Source: Cryptomeria japonica | Taxonomy: Eukaryota; Streptophyta; Pinopsida; Cupressales; Cupressaceae | Direction of reading: 5' to 3' | Assembly (NCBI RefSeq): GCF_030272615.1 | Contig: NC_081410.1 | Span: 127,844,640 to 127,908,639 of the forward strand | Length of the DNA stretch: 64,000 bases | Shown: positions 46,740 to 59,880 of the stretch, piece after piece | How positions within the stretch are numbered: position 1 is the first letter of the stretch | How the letters are laid out: every line of letters begins with the position of its first letter | Made by a program: the position numbers and the translations under genes | Notes under the pieces: generated by a model | Database searches by the model: none | What the model was told of the DNA's origin: nothing | The model's input: only the letters and a program-made list of their open reading frames with translations

Positions 46740-48920
46740 GAATACCAACCTTTGTTTCCTTTTAAGAAAACGATTAATTTTTTTACTGTGTGCTGGTGTC
46801 AGTTTATTAATTTTGCATGAACGGGAATTCTTCTAAGTTCGATGGATGACCACAACTTCAACAATTTAGTAAGTTGACTTGGACAGCTATATGATAGAAA
46901 ATTGCCCCGAATAACTCTTGTACGGAACGGTGCAGGTGGACTCCAATATCTCGGGAATGAATCTGCACCTTACACTGTATGAGAACAGACTAAAGAATAA
47001 TTGGGTACCTTTTTCAGTTTCAAATTTTTATAATTTTTTATGTTTTTTTGACTGCAGGTTTGGATTAGCCTTTTTATACTATGTACTGCCTCAGGTAAAC
47101 TTTTTTTACTAATATGTAGTGTGTATGGGAGGGGAGATTAGACCTTGTGATCTATTGATGTTTTAGTCAATAAAATTTGGACGTGATCTGTTATATATTC
47201 AAATTATATAAAATTGTTATTTTTTATTATATTATATTTATAAGAATTTGAATTTTTTATGTTTTTATTTTTTTATTAAAATAAATTGAAAGTTTGATGT
47301 ATGAAAAATTAAAAAAAATAAGTTGAAAAATTAGATAAATTATATCCATCATGTCAAGAAATCTATAATTTTTAATCCTATACTAACAAATATGAAACAT
47401 GCACATATAAAAACAAATTCAAAAATATAAACTAATATACAAAATCAAAAACCATATTCCAATCATGGTGGTATTTATTTTCTATGTTCCAAGTCTACTA
47501 TAATGGAATGGGGGCATACATGGATATTATAGATCAAAGAAATCTTTGATAAAGATGTGTCACTATGTTTTGATTATACACTAAATAGATATTATAGTTC
47601 AAAGAAATCTTTGATAAAGATGTGCCACTATGTTTAGATTATGCCTTCTTCAAAAAGATATGTATGTTAACACTAGTTATAAAGATAAGGAATCTTGCAT
47701 TTACAAGGACCTTTGATCAATCTTAAAATAAAGAAGTAAAGTGAAATGTTTTGATTTAAAGGTTTTCAAGGTATATATAATTGCTATTAGTTTATTTTAT
47801 GTGTAAATTTTGTAAAAATATTTTATTTATTATTATTTTTTAATCATAATTGTATTCAAAAGACTTTATTTTAAATTTAAGAAATATGTGAATGTGAGAG
47901 AGATAATAAAGACATTTAAGAATATAAGGAAGTTTGAAAGTATCTCTAATAAGATTTCTAAGATTGAAAAGTAATATAGCATTGAAGATAATTGAGAAAT
48001 GATATGTAATGTTGATTCTAAAATATTTATACAATTATTTTTATAGATTGTTTATAATAATACAAACTCTAGAAACCTAAGATTTTAAATTTCTACCTTT
48101 CAAAAGAAGGATTTTATTTTAAAACTAATTATTTGAAGAATATAAAAGCAAAAGAGTTTTTCAATTAATAGTTCATGAGATGTGATCCCAAACATTGATT
48201 AGCATTATTTTATATGAGGGCATTTTTTCTTTCATATTAATCCTCCATGATTGACATACCACTTAAATTATCCTAAATATCAATAATATTTTGTTTTTAA
48301 ACGCATAGATCCTAAAATCTTGTTAACATCATTATAAATTAAAGCATGAAATACTAATTGTATAATATACTAAAGAAAAATTAAAAAATTAACTATATTT
48401 ATTCTTAATTTACTAAATAAAATAAGATTTACAAAATAAATACATGAAATTATAAAAGCTTAAAGTTTTAAAAAAACGTAAGGGTGAAAGTGTCCATGAT
48501 AATATGTTTTTTAATCATCTTTCTAATATTTGATAAAAATGTCAAACATGTGTTTGAGATTTGATAAAGGTTTTGAGCTTGCTTGTGTGTGTCACGTCAC
48601 AAATCACGTTTTTAATCAGTACATGATAGTTTATCTTGTTTGCATTTATTGTGCCAAATCAAATATATCCTCTAACCCTTAGGCGATGTGCTTTTTCTTT
48701 ACAATGGCTACTACAACAACACATGTATGCAACTAAAGATGATGGTGATCATAATACCTTATACAAAAGCTCACAAATTCATCCTAAAGACGTTCTAGGA
48801 TAATGGATCTACATTTGAGGATTCCTTGATTTTAGTTTATAAATCCTTGTGCTTGCTTTCAGCAATATTCCCTTGTTGATTATTTTGTGGAATATGTTCC
48901 ATTTAAAAACATGTTAAAAT
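46740..48920. other. Unassigned AT-rich DNA
   Basis: No gene was seen; ORFs up to 64 codons are featureless. It contains the 65-bp duplication at 47523. Confidence 0.35.
47523..47652. repeat. 65-bp tandem duplication
   Basis: GATATTATAG...TCAAAGAAATCTTTGATAAAGATGTG...CACTATGTTT...GATTAT starts at 47523 and again at 47588 with few changes. Each unit holds the near-palindrome TCAAAGAAATCTTTGA. Confidence 0.85.
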
Positions 48921-49315
48921 ATGGTAAAGGTTATTTTGTTTAGGTTTTCTAGCCTAGTACATTCCCTTGCCATTGACAGACATGGACCCTACTTTATCTA
49001 CAACAACCTACTTGTCCTTTCTCATTAGTCTAAGAATTTTTTTGTTTAATGAAAGCCAAGCTCAAGATCCTAGTTTATATTGAATTTTCTTATATGCCTT
49101 TACCACTTTGGAGTTTTGTTCGCAACCTTCTTAAGTCTTTGGGTCATTTATATGCCATGAACAAAATAAGTATTTTTCTTCCCACCTACAAGGTCAATTT
49201 TGCCCAAGATTCAAAAGAAAATATTAAGATTCAAATAGGAGAAAAATACTTATCTCAATGTGTACTTCACAACAATTTTGTCACCAAATTCTTTTGATGG
49301 CAACCCACTAAACAT
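48921..49315 (+). pseudogene. L1-type LINE ORF1 remnant (DUF4283-like)
   Basis: An open segment at 49049-49297 (82 codons) contains VYIEFSYMPLPLWSFVRNLLKSLG, like the VWVRFPNLPLxLW...LxxIGxxLG core of DUF4283 in plant L1 ORF1 proteins. It is followed by KVNFAQDSKENIKIQIGE, like the (V)CVEIDLSKGL...IQIG part. Upstream, KGYFVxVF fits the GFFxFxF start but needs frame changes. The zinc knuckle that should follow is not seen. At 50116 a VKLVTWNI word recalls the start of LINE ORF2 endonuclease at a plausible distance, but the next codons do not fit. Confidence 0.5.
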
Positions 49316-52300
49316 TAGATTAGGAATGGACCTTTGGTAGAAAACACCCTTCAAATTTTAAAACCCACTAAGGATAATGACAAAGCAAAACCATCATGAA
49401 TGACTCAAACAGATGGATTACAATTCATTCTAAAATATATCTTGGCCTAATTGAAAAATAGAAAACATTCTTGGACTAATTTGGTCACTACTAGATTTGT
49501 TTTAATCCTTCTCTTTTGAACAATGTTAGAAGAAGGTAAATAATTGCAAAAATATTAGCAAATTTTTGAATTGAATATATAGGATACCTTATAGCATAAT
49601 TGATCATTGGGAAGGATAAATAAAGAAATGGGAATCAAGATCCCAATCTAATTATCATAACGATGTTGTTTTCTTTATTCTCCTTCAAGGATTTTCGAAT
49701 CAATGAAAGATGGTCATCTCCAATCATTATTATCGATTGTGATGGCATGACTTCACAGATTTGAAATGTATATATTGAAGGATGATGATGAATGGTGATG
49801 CATTGAAAATACCAAGGCTTTCTTGTGGAGGAAAATGGAAGCAAAGAATCCTTGAAGACCCTCGTTGGGTATGATCAATAGAGCCTATTTTTTTTTCTTT
49901 TTTGGGGGGAGAAGGAAACTAGCATTTAGAGGGTTGATATCATATGTGCAAATTGGTCATTAATTTTGTCATTGAGTGTGGTCTTGTAAGGTAGGTGATA
50001 AATAAAGTGCTAGACTCTAACTATTTGGAGGCAACAATTTCTAATGTAGTGAATTTTGAAGTTGCCTCCATGTTTATTTTAAATGTTTCAGAATTTGTGA
50101 AGGGTAAAAGAAGTGGTGAAACTTGTCACTTGGAACATTATGAGGAGAGAGTTTAGGGGAATTAAATGTTGCTCTGGACTATATAGAGGCAACTATGTCT
50201 GCAATTTTCTTGTTGTAGGAGGGGAATTTTACAACATGGTCTATGTGGCCTCATTTAAAGAACTAGAAGCTAAATTCTTATTTTTATCTAAGGAGACAAA
50301 GAAGATACAATCCTTTACAATAGAAGGTGACAAAGAAGGCAACAATCCAAAGTTTAAATTATTTAACATGACACAACCTTTTAGAACCCTATCCCCTCAT
50401 CAAGGCGATACAATAGCAAGAGAGCCCATAAAGCGACAAATTTCATGATAAAAGTTGTTAATGTGGTTGGTAGAACTGCAGATGATGAGGCAAGAGCATC
50501 AAATGCAAGCACATAGTTGTTCCCCATGGAGTTATCGATGATTTAGACTCTATGTCTAGGTTGCTTTTTGGCTTGTAGTTTCTTCAATTTTTGTTGATAC
50601 TTCTAATTCATTTTATCATCTTTGGAGTAGTCAAGGTTGGACCTTCTTGAGTTTCAAGTAGGGCCTCCATAACCAATCTTTTTAGTTATTCTAGCCATAG
50701 AATCCCAATTTATTTAATATTTTCATACTTAAATGTGATTCTAGTTTACAGGTTAATATAATGGGCAAGTGATCCCACGCCCTCAATTTACATATTGAAA
50801 AATTCTCTTCAATAAATATTGTTTAAATTATTTAATACTAAAATGGCCTATATAATATTCTTTATGGACTCCATCCAATGAGAGTCCCCGAGGTTATAAA
50901 CACCTATTGTAAAACTACACTAACATCACATTGACCAATAAATAGTATATTAAGAAACAAATCTACTACCACACTTGGAGGCTACCTAATATAAACTACT
51001 AATATGGTGATCATTACAAGCTAGCAAACTTTTATAGTACTACAAATCCAATTAATTTATTTGACCAAATGTGCATTAAATTATGTATTAAAAAATAGTT
51101 TATTATATGGTCACACAAAGTAGCAATAAGTTGTCATAGTTTCACCAAATTTGTGTTTAATAAACCCTAAAAAAATTACTTCGATGCATGGGTGCATGGT
51201 GTAGTGACAATTTGTTGTGGTTCAACCAAATGTACATCTAAATATCTCTAAATAAGTTATCATAGTTTGACACCAAAGTTGTTTTATTTGAGTCCTTTTA
51301 GGGACATGGATGAGGTCCTTCATTTATAACCTCAATAGCTAGTATTGATACAAAAGTTATAATGACTATATATATATTTTAAAACATAAATGATAAAATT
51401 AATTTATTTATTTTAAACATATTATATTTTATTTAAAAATTGTATACATTTAAAATACCTAAAATTAATAAATTTATAAAATATCATTTGAACATAAATG
51501 ATTACAATAAGTTTTCTTCAGAACAAAATGTTATTCTAACAAAATAAATTTCATCCAATAAGAAGTATACATAGAAAAAATAAAAGAACTAATATTCAAT
51601 TCAAGATTTTTATAGAAACGTTAGATGGAGAGATAAAGGACCCTTATGGAAGGTTCTTTAAACCTAGATTTTCAAAAAAAAAAAAAAAACCTAAAAATAA
51701 CTTTACCTGATTTTTTTCAAAAATATAAAAAGCTAATCAAAATGTATGTGAAAGCATTTTTATAATATGCGCATTTCATTTATGCCACACATCTTTAAGC
51801 ATAATTTGCATTAATGACTTTTAAAAAAACCATTTTCACTTTGTCCTTAGTGCTAGAACTATCCAAAAACTCCAAAGATCTACTTTATAAAATAAACCAA
51901 CTCATGCTTTGTTCCTCACTAATGATTCATTAAGTTTTTTTGTCATATAGTTGTAAGAAGTCTTCATAAAACTATTGTTTCTCAAGGTTTCATTTTTAGA
52001 AGGCCTTTCAATAATTTCCAAGGTCTTGATAGGTTGGTTTCTCCACTCTATTCGACTTTTAGATTTGATTAAAATTGTGATAATTGTCTAATTGTTGGTA
52101 GTTGTAACCCTACAAGTTCCATTGAAGAAAAAAATATTTGTCAAAAAGAAAATTAAAATTTCTAAAAAAGTTATATTTGAAGATCCCAAGTGATGAGTAA
52201 TAGTTACACCACTCCAGAGTTGGTAGGTTATGCATTCCATTCTAGTTTAAAAGAACATGTAAGACAACAACTTGTTAAGCATTGGTAAACAAGGAAATAT

Positions 52301-55289
52301 GAATAAGAGAGAATGACATCTAAGAGATAAGAAACTAATATATACTAGAGAAACCCACGTTGGGTAAAAACTGCAAAATTGAAATGTGAATAATAAATAA
52401 AAACTCTAATCTTTTAGATCAAAGTATGACAATTGGTAGCAACATGCTCTTGACTTGGCTCAAAACAACCCCTAAGAACTCTCAAATTGACCCCTTGCCT
52501 TTTTTGTCGCAAGAGTCAAAGAAACAAAGAAAATTACAATAAAACCTCCTAGTAACTCTCAAACATGCATTAAAAACATCTAAGATGATTAAAAAACATC
52601 CCAATAAAGAGAAATATAACCTTACAATTTTTCAAAGAAATGAAAATATTGAACAAATGTGCCAAAACAGAGAAAATACAAGAAATGAACATTGAACATT
52701 GTGAACTATAAATTATTTTTCACCACCTACTACGGATTATGATTTCACCATTATGATAAAGAAGAAGAAAATTGTTTCAAATTATCTCCTTCTCCCAAAA
52801 CCCGCATTTTGATGTCACATACCACTAAATACATGTTTTAGCATTCAAGAGACTATTCCTTGTTCCAAAACATACAAAGAAGGACAAAAACTGGATTCTT
52901 TTACTAATTACTAAACATCTCATCCTGACTCAAATTTGCATTGCAGAAAGTCAAAACACCATTTGCAAATGACTATTTGCTATAGTAAAGAACGTGAAAA
53001 GATGTTACTAACTACATCACAAATTTAAAAGGATCCCCTAATATCTTGAATATGTTGAGTAAACTAAATTTAGTAACAATAAAATCTTCCTAGTGCAACC
53101 CCCTCCATTACCTTTTATAAAGGCTACTCCTTAAGCCCATATGGTGGGGATTCACAACATCTCTTGCAAAATCTAGATATCCCAATTCATCAATGGGTTC
53201 ACTTTCACCTCACTATATTCGTTACTAATGAAAGAATATTAGCAACGAGATTAAGTCAATTCGGACACAAGGATTGCGTCATCAAAATAATGGATGTTAG
53301 GTAATTCATTAACCCTAGTATAGATATTTATTTTAAATTTTCTTAGCACTCTAACAACCTCTAACAAGTAACCAAGAGTATATTCTTCCCATTCATACTA
53401 ACATTGACAAAGGCTAGTGACAAAAAAGACTCCACAAATCTATAAAAAAGAGCCAAACACAAGCCAATTGTGTACACTTTTATTGGCTTTCATTCAACCT
53501 AATAATAGGTCTTATCAAACTAAATTTAAGAACAAACAATTTTCCTAGACTCACTCGAGGCCTTACCAAGCTATTATAAGATTATCTACATGTTGAATTT
53601 ACCTTCTCATTTGCTCATTTGAAACAATCTAGGAAACAAGCAAACGATTTATTTTGGCCACTAATTTTGCCAAAATTTATGTAGAAGACATTAAGGAGAT
53701 TGGTGTGAGCCATATATCCAATAAATACAAATATTGGAGTACTATAAGTCAATGCACAATAGCTATATGTTATTCTAGCGTGCTCTTATCATCAATATAC
53801 TTGGCATTAAAAATAAAATACCCTTAAGGTAAGAATTATATCATAAAAAATCCCTTAAGACAATCACTACAAGGAATATCATGCTATGGGATTCAAATTT
53901 GATAGCTCACACTACCTTTGCTACTCATAAGTAGTTATCTATTATCAATGCTCTATGATTCATCTACAATTATAGATGTCTGCTATTTATAACCACTTAT
54001 CAAATAATAGTAACAAAGTGTAGACCTTTTATAAGTATGGCTACTTAAGCACTAGCTATAACTTGTTCACAAGTGACCCATTATAAAAGTCGTGTACATT
54101 GAATGTGTGTTATTTGTAATGCAAGTTGTGTGTACCACAAGCCAAATACTCCATAATACCATGAACATTATAATATCATAGATGTAGGTGCATAACATTC
54201 CACCTCTTAAATATTTTTCTCCCTTGAAACATAAGAAGAGACCAAGTGTGAGTATTTGCAAATCTATATACACTTAACAACTCTAGCTCAATAACCCATC
54301 CATCAATATGTGACCTAGATAGGTAATAAAACTTGACGATTCCATGATTCCTTCGCATTTCCCTAATTCCAAGCTTGTCCGTAATTATTGTTCCTCTAAT
54401 ATTATGCATAAGTAAAATTGTTACTCTTTTCTATTCTAAGTATTTCCATAGCCATTACTCTTTAGATGGCAAGCAAATACTTTGTGTTTATTCCTTTGAT
54501 TCTATGTATATCTATAGTCATTACTACTCTAATCCTCCATGATGTCTCCATGATTGATGTCCTCATGCAAAATGGATATTTATATACAACAACCTTCTTA
54601 GCTTTTCTCCTTTCATTTCCAAACTTTTCAACATTATCTTCCACTCACTACTTTGGATCTTGAATAAACAAAGGGTATTATAAGCTTCATTTGCACTTGG
54701 AGTATCCAAGTCTTCATTGATACTTTTCAAAATCTTCCTTGTGCTCTCCTTCAAATTATTTATTGTTCTTTTATGTGCTCTTTATTAGATCACTCCTCAT
54801 TATATTCTTCTAATTGTCCTTGTCTTATTATGATCTTATGTATATTATCTATTGTCTTCTTTAGATTAATTGAAATACACTTTCTACTCCTTGTCAAACT
54901 CTTCATTTTATTCTTCATAATTCTTTTCATGCTCTTTTGTATCCTTCTCCTCATGTTGTGATAAGCAATACCTCCAAGATCAACTTAGCTTTCCCATTCT
55001 AAAAACTAATTAACTTCTTTACACATTGATGTTAACAATTTATAAATAACCTAAGAGATCCAAAACAATATCTAACCCATTTTAGAAAATAAAAAGAAAA
55101 TTTGACGACAAAATATTCCATACTTGAACATTCTCACAAAAGATGTGTGACTCCATGATATTTCTTTGTTTCATCTTGCTATCCCTTAAACAATTCCAAG
55201 CTAATGAATCTATAAATGCTACTAGACTTATGGAAACTGTTATCACAAAAGCTTGCACCCTTGTTGAGCTATCAACTCAATAACCTTGT
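49316..55289. other. Unassigned AT-rich DNA
   Basis: No convincing gene. The 111-codon ORF at 50113-50448 is the longest; only its first residues suggest a LINE endonuclease start. Minus-strand WDHLPIILT near 50800 resembles the SDHxPI endonuclease motif, but the context is lost. 51080-51300 has loosely repeated CAATTTGTTGTGGTT-type phrases. TGACCCATTATAAA near 54077 recurs near 58430 with similar following text, suggesting an unnamed dispersed repeat. Confidence 0.3.
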
Positions 55290-55893
55290 GAAACATGGAA
55301 ACAACCCCGAAGTGTGGGACCTTGCGCAAGGGGGTTGAATCTCCGAAGAAGGTCGGCTTCCTTCTCAATCCAGGTGCAGGTGTTGAACCAACTCAAGACT
55401 TCAAAACTAACTCCTAAGCCTATCCTAACAACTTGCAAAGGTAAAGGGAAGAGAGAATGCTTGAAATAGAAGGAGGTGATGCACCAGGAAGAGATTATTC
55501 CTCTCCCCACCGAAATGACACAAAGAATTAACTGGAACACCCAGGAGATGCACAATCTTCAGTTGCATGAGTGACTCCAATGCATGTATGGAGGTTAGAA
55601 TTCGCTAAGTGTCAAGAGGGGAGAAGGATTCCCACAAGTCACGGCCAGAAAACAAGTTAACACAACATATGTGGAGAGAAAAGCCACAAGACATACACCT
55701 ATGGTGAAGGTAAGAAAACATACACAACATACATAGGTTGAAAGAAGGCAAGAATGGTGGTTTTCAATTAATTATAAGGCCAATGGCCAAACATACAGTT
55801 GCATAAATGCAAGATAAATACAAGAGAAGTGGGAGAGCATGGAATAGCTCAAGCCAACAGGGAGAGAACCCTTTACAATGAGGCTTAACAACC

Positions 55894-55901
55894 TTTATAT
55901 A
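55894..55901 (-). promoter_or_regulatory. Putative TATA box of the solo LTR
   Basis: TATATAAAGG is read on the minus strand at 55892-55901, about two thirds into the LTR, leaving about 600 bp for R and U5. Confidence 0.45.
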
Positions 55902-56400
55902 GAAGAGGTTACAAGGGTGATCATGACCCTTGCATGTCAATCTGGAAGTGCAGGTAAGTGCATGCACTTGACTTGTACATGCAAGCAACCTAGCCATACC
56001 ACAAAGGGCAACCCTGAGAAGGTGGATTGACTGACTTTCCAAAGTCAGAGCATGCAGTCATGACACAAGTCACCAAGCATGGCCCCGTACCTCCCTTGAT
56101 GGAAATCCTGCCAAAAACATTAAATGCACCCTTGTGGCTCCACAAAAGAAAGTGCATAAGTCACCAAAACTGTCAGAGCATTTAAAGCCTTGAGTGTTGA
56201 TCACGCCATCCAGAAGTGTAGCCAGTCGAAAGGAAGTTCGGGGACTTCGGAAGCTCGGGCTCCCGAAGTGGGGAAGACAAGGGAAAACTTCGGAACCTCG
56301 GGCTTCTAGAGTTTCGGGAGAGAAGAAAAGAAATGCAGAAAGGAACTCTAGAACCTTGGGGTTTCGGAGTTTTGGAGAACTAGAAGAAGGCTAAGGAAAG

Positions 56401-56805
56401 AACTTGGGAACCTGGGGGTTTCGGAGTTCCAAGGTTGAAGAACTAGGAACTTGGGAACCTAGGGGTTCCGGGGTTGAAGAACTAAGGAACTTGGGAACCT
56501 GGGGATTCTGGAGTCCGGGGTTGAAGAACTAGGAACTTGGGAACCTGGGGATTCTGGAGTCCGGGGTTGAAGAACTTAGGAACTTGGGAACCTGGGGGTT
56601 CCGGAGTTTCGGTGTTGAAGAACGAGGAACTTGGGAACCTGGGGGTTCTGGAGTTATGGGGTTGAAGAACTAAAGAACTTGGGAACCTAGGGGTTTTGGG
56701 TTTGAAGAACTAGGAACTTGGGAACTTGGGGGTCCTGGGGGTTCTGAAGTTTCGGGGTTGAAGAACTTAGGAACTTGGGAACCTGAGGGTTCCGGAGTTC
56801 CAAGG
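56401..56805. repeat. Minisatellite of about 47 bp, nine units
   Basis: GAACTTGGGAACCTGGGG recurs about nine times, each followed by a variable TTCCGGAGTTCCGGGGTTGA-like part and AGAACTAG. Unit length ranges from about 40 to 57 bases. Degenerate related text extends left to about 56230 and right to about 56990. The strong purine/pyrimidine bias keeps several frames open, giving false ORFs. Confidence 0.9.
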
Positions 56806-57134
56806 TTGAGGAAGAGAAGACCTAGGAACTTCGGAGACCTGGGTCACCGAAGTTGGCAAGACTTAGCAACTTGGGAACTTCGGGGTTCCGAAGTTCCAAG
56901 GCAAGAGAACAAGAGACCAAGGAAGGGAACTTCAAAACCTCGGGGTTTCGGAGTTCCGGGAAAGAGAGAGGAAGAGAAGGCTTGGGAAAGGAACTTCCGA
57001 CAAGACAACACTTCATACTTTATGATTCCATCATCTTCTCTTGGATCAAATTGGGGCAGCGCTGGTCCATGGAACATATCTCTGATCGGTTCTCACTTAT
57101 GGACCAAGGGTGTCATAAAATGACAACAGAAACA

Positions 57135-58003
57135 TCAACATTCTTCTTTTGAATTCATCATTAATTCTACAATATTGAAGCTTCCTTGGTAGAAAACAAC
57201 ATATTTGAACATTTTTCTTTCTTTTCTCAATCTAATATTTTTATTTTCTTCCTTGTCCTTTTGACATATTTTTGTGCTTCTTATATTTGTTCAACTAAAT
57301 AAAATGATCCTTATGAAATTTATATCTATTTTAAACTTCATCCATATAGTGTTAATGGAATTGTATCTTTTTTAAATGCGGATCTCTATTATCAGTCATT
57401 AATGCCAATATTACCCCTAGAAACTTTGATTTCCATGGCTTATAATTTATATAGAAACTAAGTTTTATAGAAAATATGTCTTCAATGTAGTTCATCCATA
57501 CCAAAAATATAAACATGGTCAAACTAGTGGACAAGTGCATCTAAATTTTTCCTTTACAATGCAAAATTAGCACTTGAAAATTGCTTACTTGGATTGCAAT
57601 ATATGAATATTCTCCATAGGGTCACCACCATAGAAGAAAAAGAATAATAATCCAAGTAGCAAAAACACCAAATTTATGGCATTGATTCCTCATGGATGCC
57701 TAGAATTTTAATCATAGACACTTTTCAAAAATCTCTAGAAAAATTATTTTTAATAACATATAAATCACTTTAATCTAATCACCGCTAAAAGAACAAATTC
57801 CAATAAGTCCTATTGATTTTTCTAAAAAAATAAGCAAAAGTAATCCTATGTTTGGAAACAAACTTCTCACAATTCAATCAAACTATTGCTTCAATAACAC
57901 TTATTGTGAACCACACATCCAATACACTAAAATATAACCCCAAAAAAGCACATTTCATACATGGCACTTTTACCAAATAATAGAAAAATCTTTACACGTT
58001 AAG
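57135..58003. other. Unassigned AT-rich DNA
   Basis: No gene, RNA or repeat was recognised. Confidence 0.4.
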
Positions 58004-58013
58004 TTGACTTGTA

Positions 58014-58396
58014 GTGGGGGTTCTTCCCATAGTGTGTTGGTTAAGTGGTGGTGGTGTTGCTGTGACCACCAAGGTTCAAACCCCTGCTGGACCATTGTGA
58101 TAGCAGGCCTGTGCTTTCATTGATCCAATGTGCTTGTGGGTTTGAGCCTTAACATTGTTAAATGGGGATGAGGTCCCCTATTTGTGATTGTAGGCTTGTG
58201 CCTTCATTGATCCAATGTGCTCACGGTTTTGAGCCTTAGCATTGTTAAATGGGGATGAGATCCCCTATTTGTGACCTCACTAATTAATAGCTTTGGGTCA
58301 AAAGTGTTTCACGTGGTATCGGAGGGTGTATCGTGCTAGTGTCATTGGTCACGTTAAAAAGTTTACCCAACACTTTAAAATAAAAAGAAGAAGACA
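58014..58396 (+). mobile_element. tRNA-derived SINE with internal duplication
   Basis: The body is flanked by the exact 10-bp repeat TTGACTTGTA (58004-58013, 58397-58406). An RNA polymerase III A box, TGGTTAAGTGG (58038-58048), fits the consensus at every fixed base. A B box, GGTTCAAACCC (58073-58083), follows at tRNA-like spacing. The middle has an 87-bp tandem duplication (units from 58111 and 58198, GTGCTTTCATTGATCCAATG-like). The 3' part holds CATTGGTCACGTTAAA, shared with the SINE at 33298, and ends A-rich (TAAAATAAAAAGAAGAAGACA). Confidence 0.88.
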
Positions 58397-58406
58397 TTGA
58401 CTTGTA

Positions 58407-59680
58407 ATGAAATATAACTTATCCCACAATGACCCATTATAAATATTATCAATGAGCCCAATCTAAAAATGAGTTATATGCACCACAAGATAGCTATTGA
58501 ATAACACCAAAACTATCATGATATCAAGGCTGAAACATACAACTTTGTCCCACTTGTGAGACATTGTGTTTTTGGCTTGATCGCATATTTTATTCATGAT
58601 GTGGTACCTTTAGAAAGGCACAAGGGAACATATATATGATAAACAACATAAAATGGTCAATATAATATGTTTTAAAACCAAAATTTGTTCTAATACTGAG
58701 TTGCTAATGCTATTGTTGAAATAAACTTGGAAGAATCATTGAAGGAGCTTAAACTCTAATGGACAACCAATAATATTGAAGTTGAGCGCCAACCTTGTGG
58801 AACAATCTAAATAGAAATTTGAGGAGTGAAGAAAGCCATCATTTCTTATTTGGAATTACATAACGTATACATCTCTTAAAAGTGCGGCAATGAGCCTTGA
58901 CCCATTTTTTTGTGTCAAATAGATTAAAATTGAAGTATTGTTGCAAATTAGCAAATAGTAGTTTGATTTGGTTTTATCATTGATTCAAGGCTTTTCATAT
59001 GGTGTATGTAGTATGAGTGGCAGTCTGCACATCATACTTTTCTTGGCATGCGTACTACTAATAGCAAAATATTTATTTATTAGCTTTGGCTTCATTATTT
59101 TCTATATGCCCAAACACATAAACTCGTGGTTTATAGATCAATTTATGATTGACCTCCCGATTTTGGTAGTTGTCACAAACTATAAGGTTTTGTGCTTATG
59201 CCACTTCTATAAATAGCTAAATTCTAGTTTATCTATGAAAAAACACTCCTCCAATAGAGAGTGACAAATGTTATTTTATTTGTGATTTGGGGAGGCATAG
59301 GGATCAAACTATGGACCATACTTACTAGGAACCTGAGTTCAAGCTTAGTTTTGTAACTAATTGCAGGAGGAATTACCCCAGCTCTAAGAACAGTAAATGT
59401 CCAATAAGAGGGTTTGCCCTACCCAATTATGCATTGGTTCAAACACCAAGTAGCAAACATAGAAGAAAATTGAAAAACAAAATTAATTTCCGTTGTAAAA
59501 CAAGAATAAGCCTCTTCTATAAATAAGTCCTAGCCAAATATATCAAATCCTGTTTAAATAAGTCCTAGCCAACTTGAGTATGTCCACTGAAACAACCGCA
59601 AATCTTAATGTCTTCCAACTTGACTTGTTATACTTTAAAAAAGTATTTTCTTTTTTTTTTAACTTCAATTTCAAAAGTGA
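58407..59680. other. Unassigned DNA
   Basis: 58430-58610 resembles 54075-54240 in part (TGACCCATTATAAA, CACCACAAG). AAATAAGTCCTAGCCAA occurs twice at about 59522-59573. An 82-codon ORF at 58968 is hydrophobic and unrecognised. Confidence 0.35.
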
Positions 59681-59686
59681 ATGTTT

Positions 59687-59880
59687 TGGGGGCTGGGAGG
59701 CTCTCTGTCATCCCCAGATGGTCAAGGGACGCCCAAGCATACTGCAGCCATCTCCAAGACAATGCAAGGACTCCTTGGCAAGGAATGCCCAAGCATTCCC
59801 TAGCTGTCCCAGGGATGGCAAGGGGTCCCTTGGCTGTCCCAAGGATAGCAGGGATGGCAGGGAGCCCCCTAGCCACCCCT
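59687..59880. repeat. GC-rich, self-complementary island
   Basis: In AT-rich surroundings this block is dense in CCAAG/CTTGG and GGGATGGC words. Its left edge (GGGGGCTGGGAGGCTCTCTGTCATCCC, in part) is inversely related to its right edge (GGGATGGCAGGGAGCCCCCT). Three overlapping ORFs on both strands come from its composition. It may be part of an unrecognised TIR element; outer TIRs and a target duplication were not found. Confidence 0.45.

Larger units (their letters stand above)
55296..57128 (-). mobile_element. Probable solo LTR with internal minisatellite
   Basis: On the minus strand the 1833-bp segment starts TGTTGTCATTTTATGACACC and ends GGTTGTTTCCA, standard TG...CA ends. The exact 6-bp repeat gaaaca lies on both sides (55290-55295, 57129-57134). 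Retroelements usually duplicate 4-6 bp. No primer site, polypurine tract or coding sequence adjoins it, hence solo LTR. About 1.2 kb of U3-like sequence, including the minisatellite at 56401-56805, precedes a TATA-like box. I did not recognise the parent family. Confidence 0.62.

Noticed and set aside
50113-50448. LINE ORF2 endonuclease start (VKLVTWNI)
   Set aside because: Only the first residues fit; the following 100 codons show none of the endonuclease catalytic motifs.
50700-50830. Minus-strand WDHLPIILT, like the SDHxPI endonuclease motif
   Set aside because: A single short motif without supporting sequence before or after; orientation disagrees with the nearby plus-strand ORF1 remnant.
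56194-57152. Several overlapping ORFs up to 121 codons on both strands
   Set aside because: They lie in the minisatellite-bearing LTR; biased composition keeps many frames open and no domain is seen.
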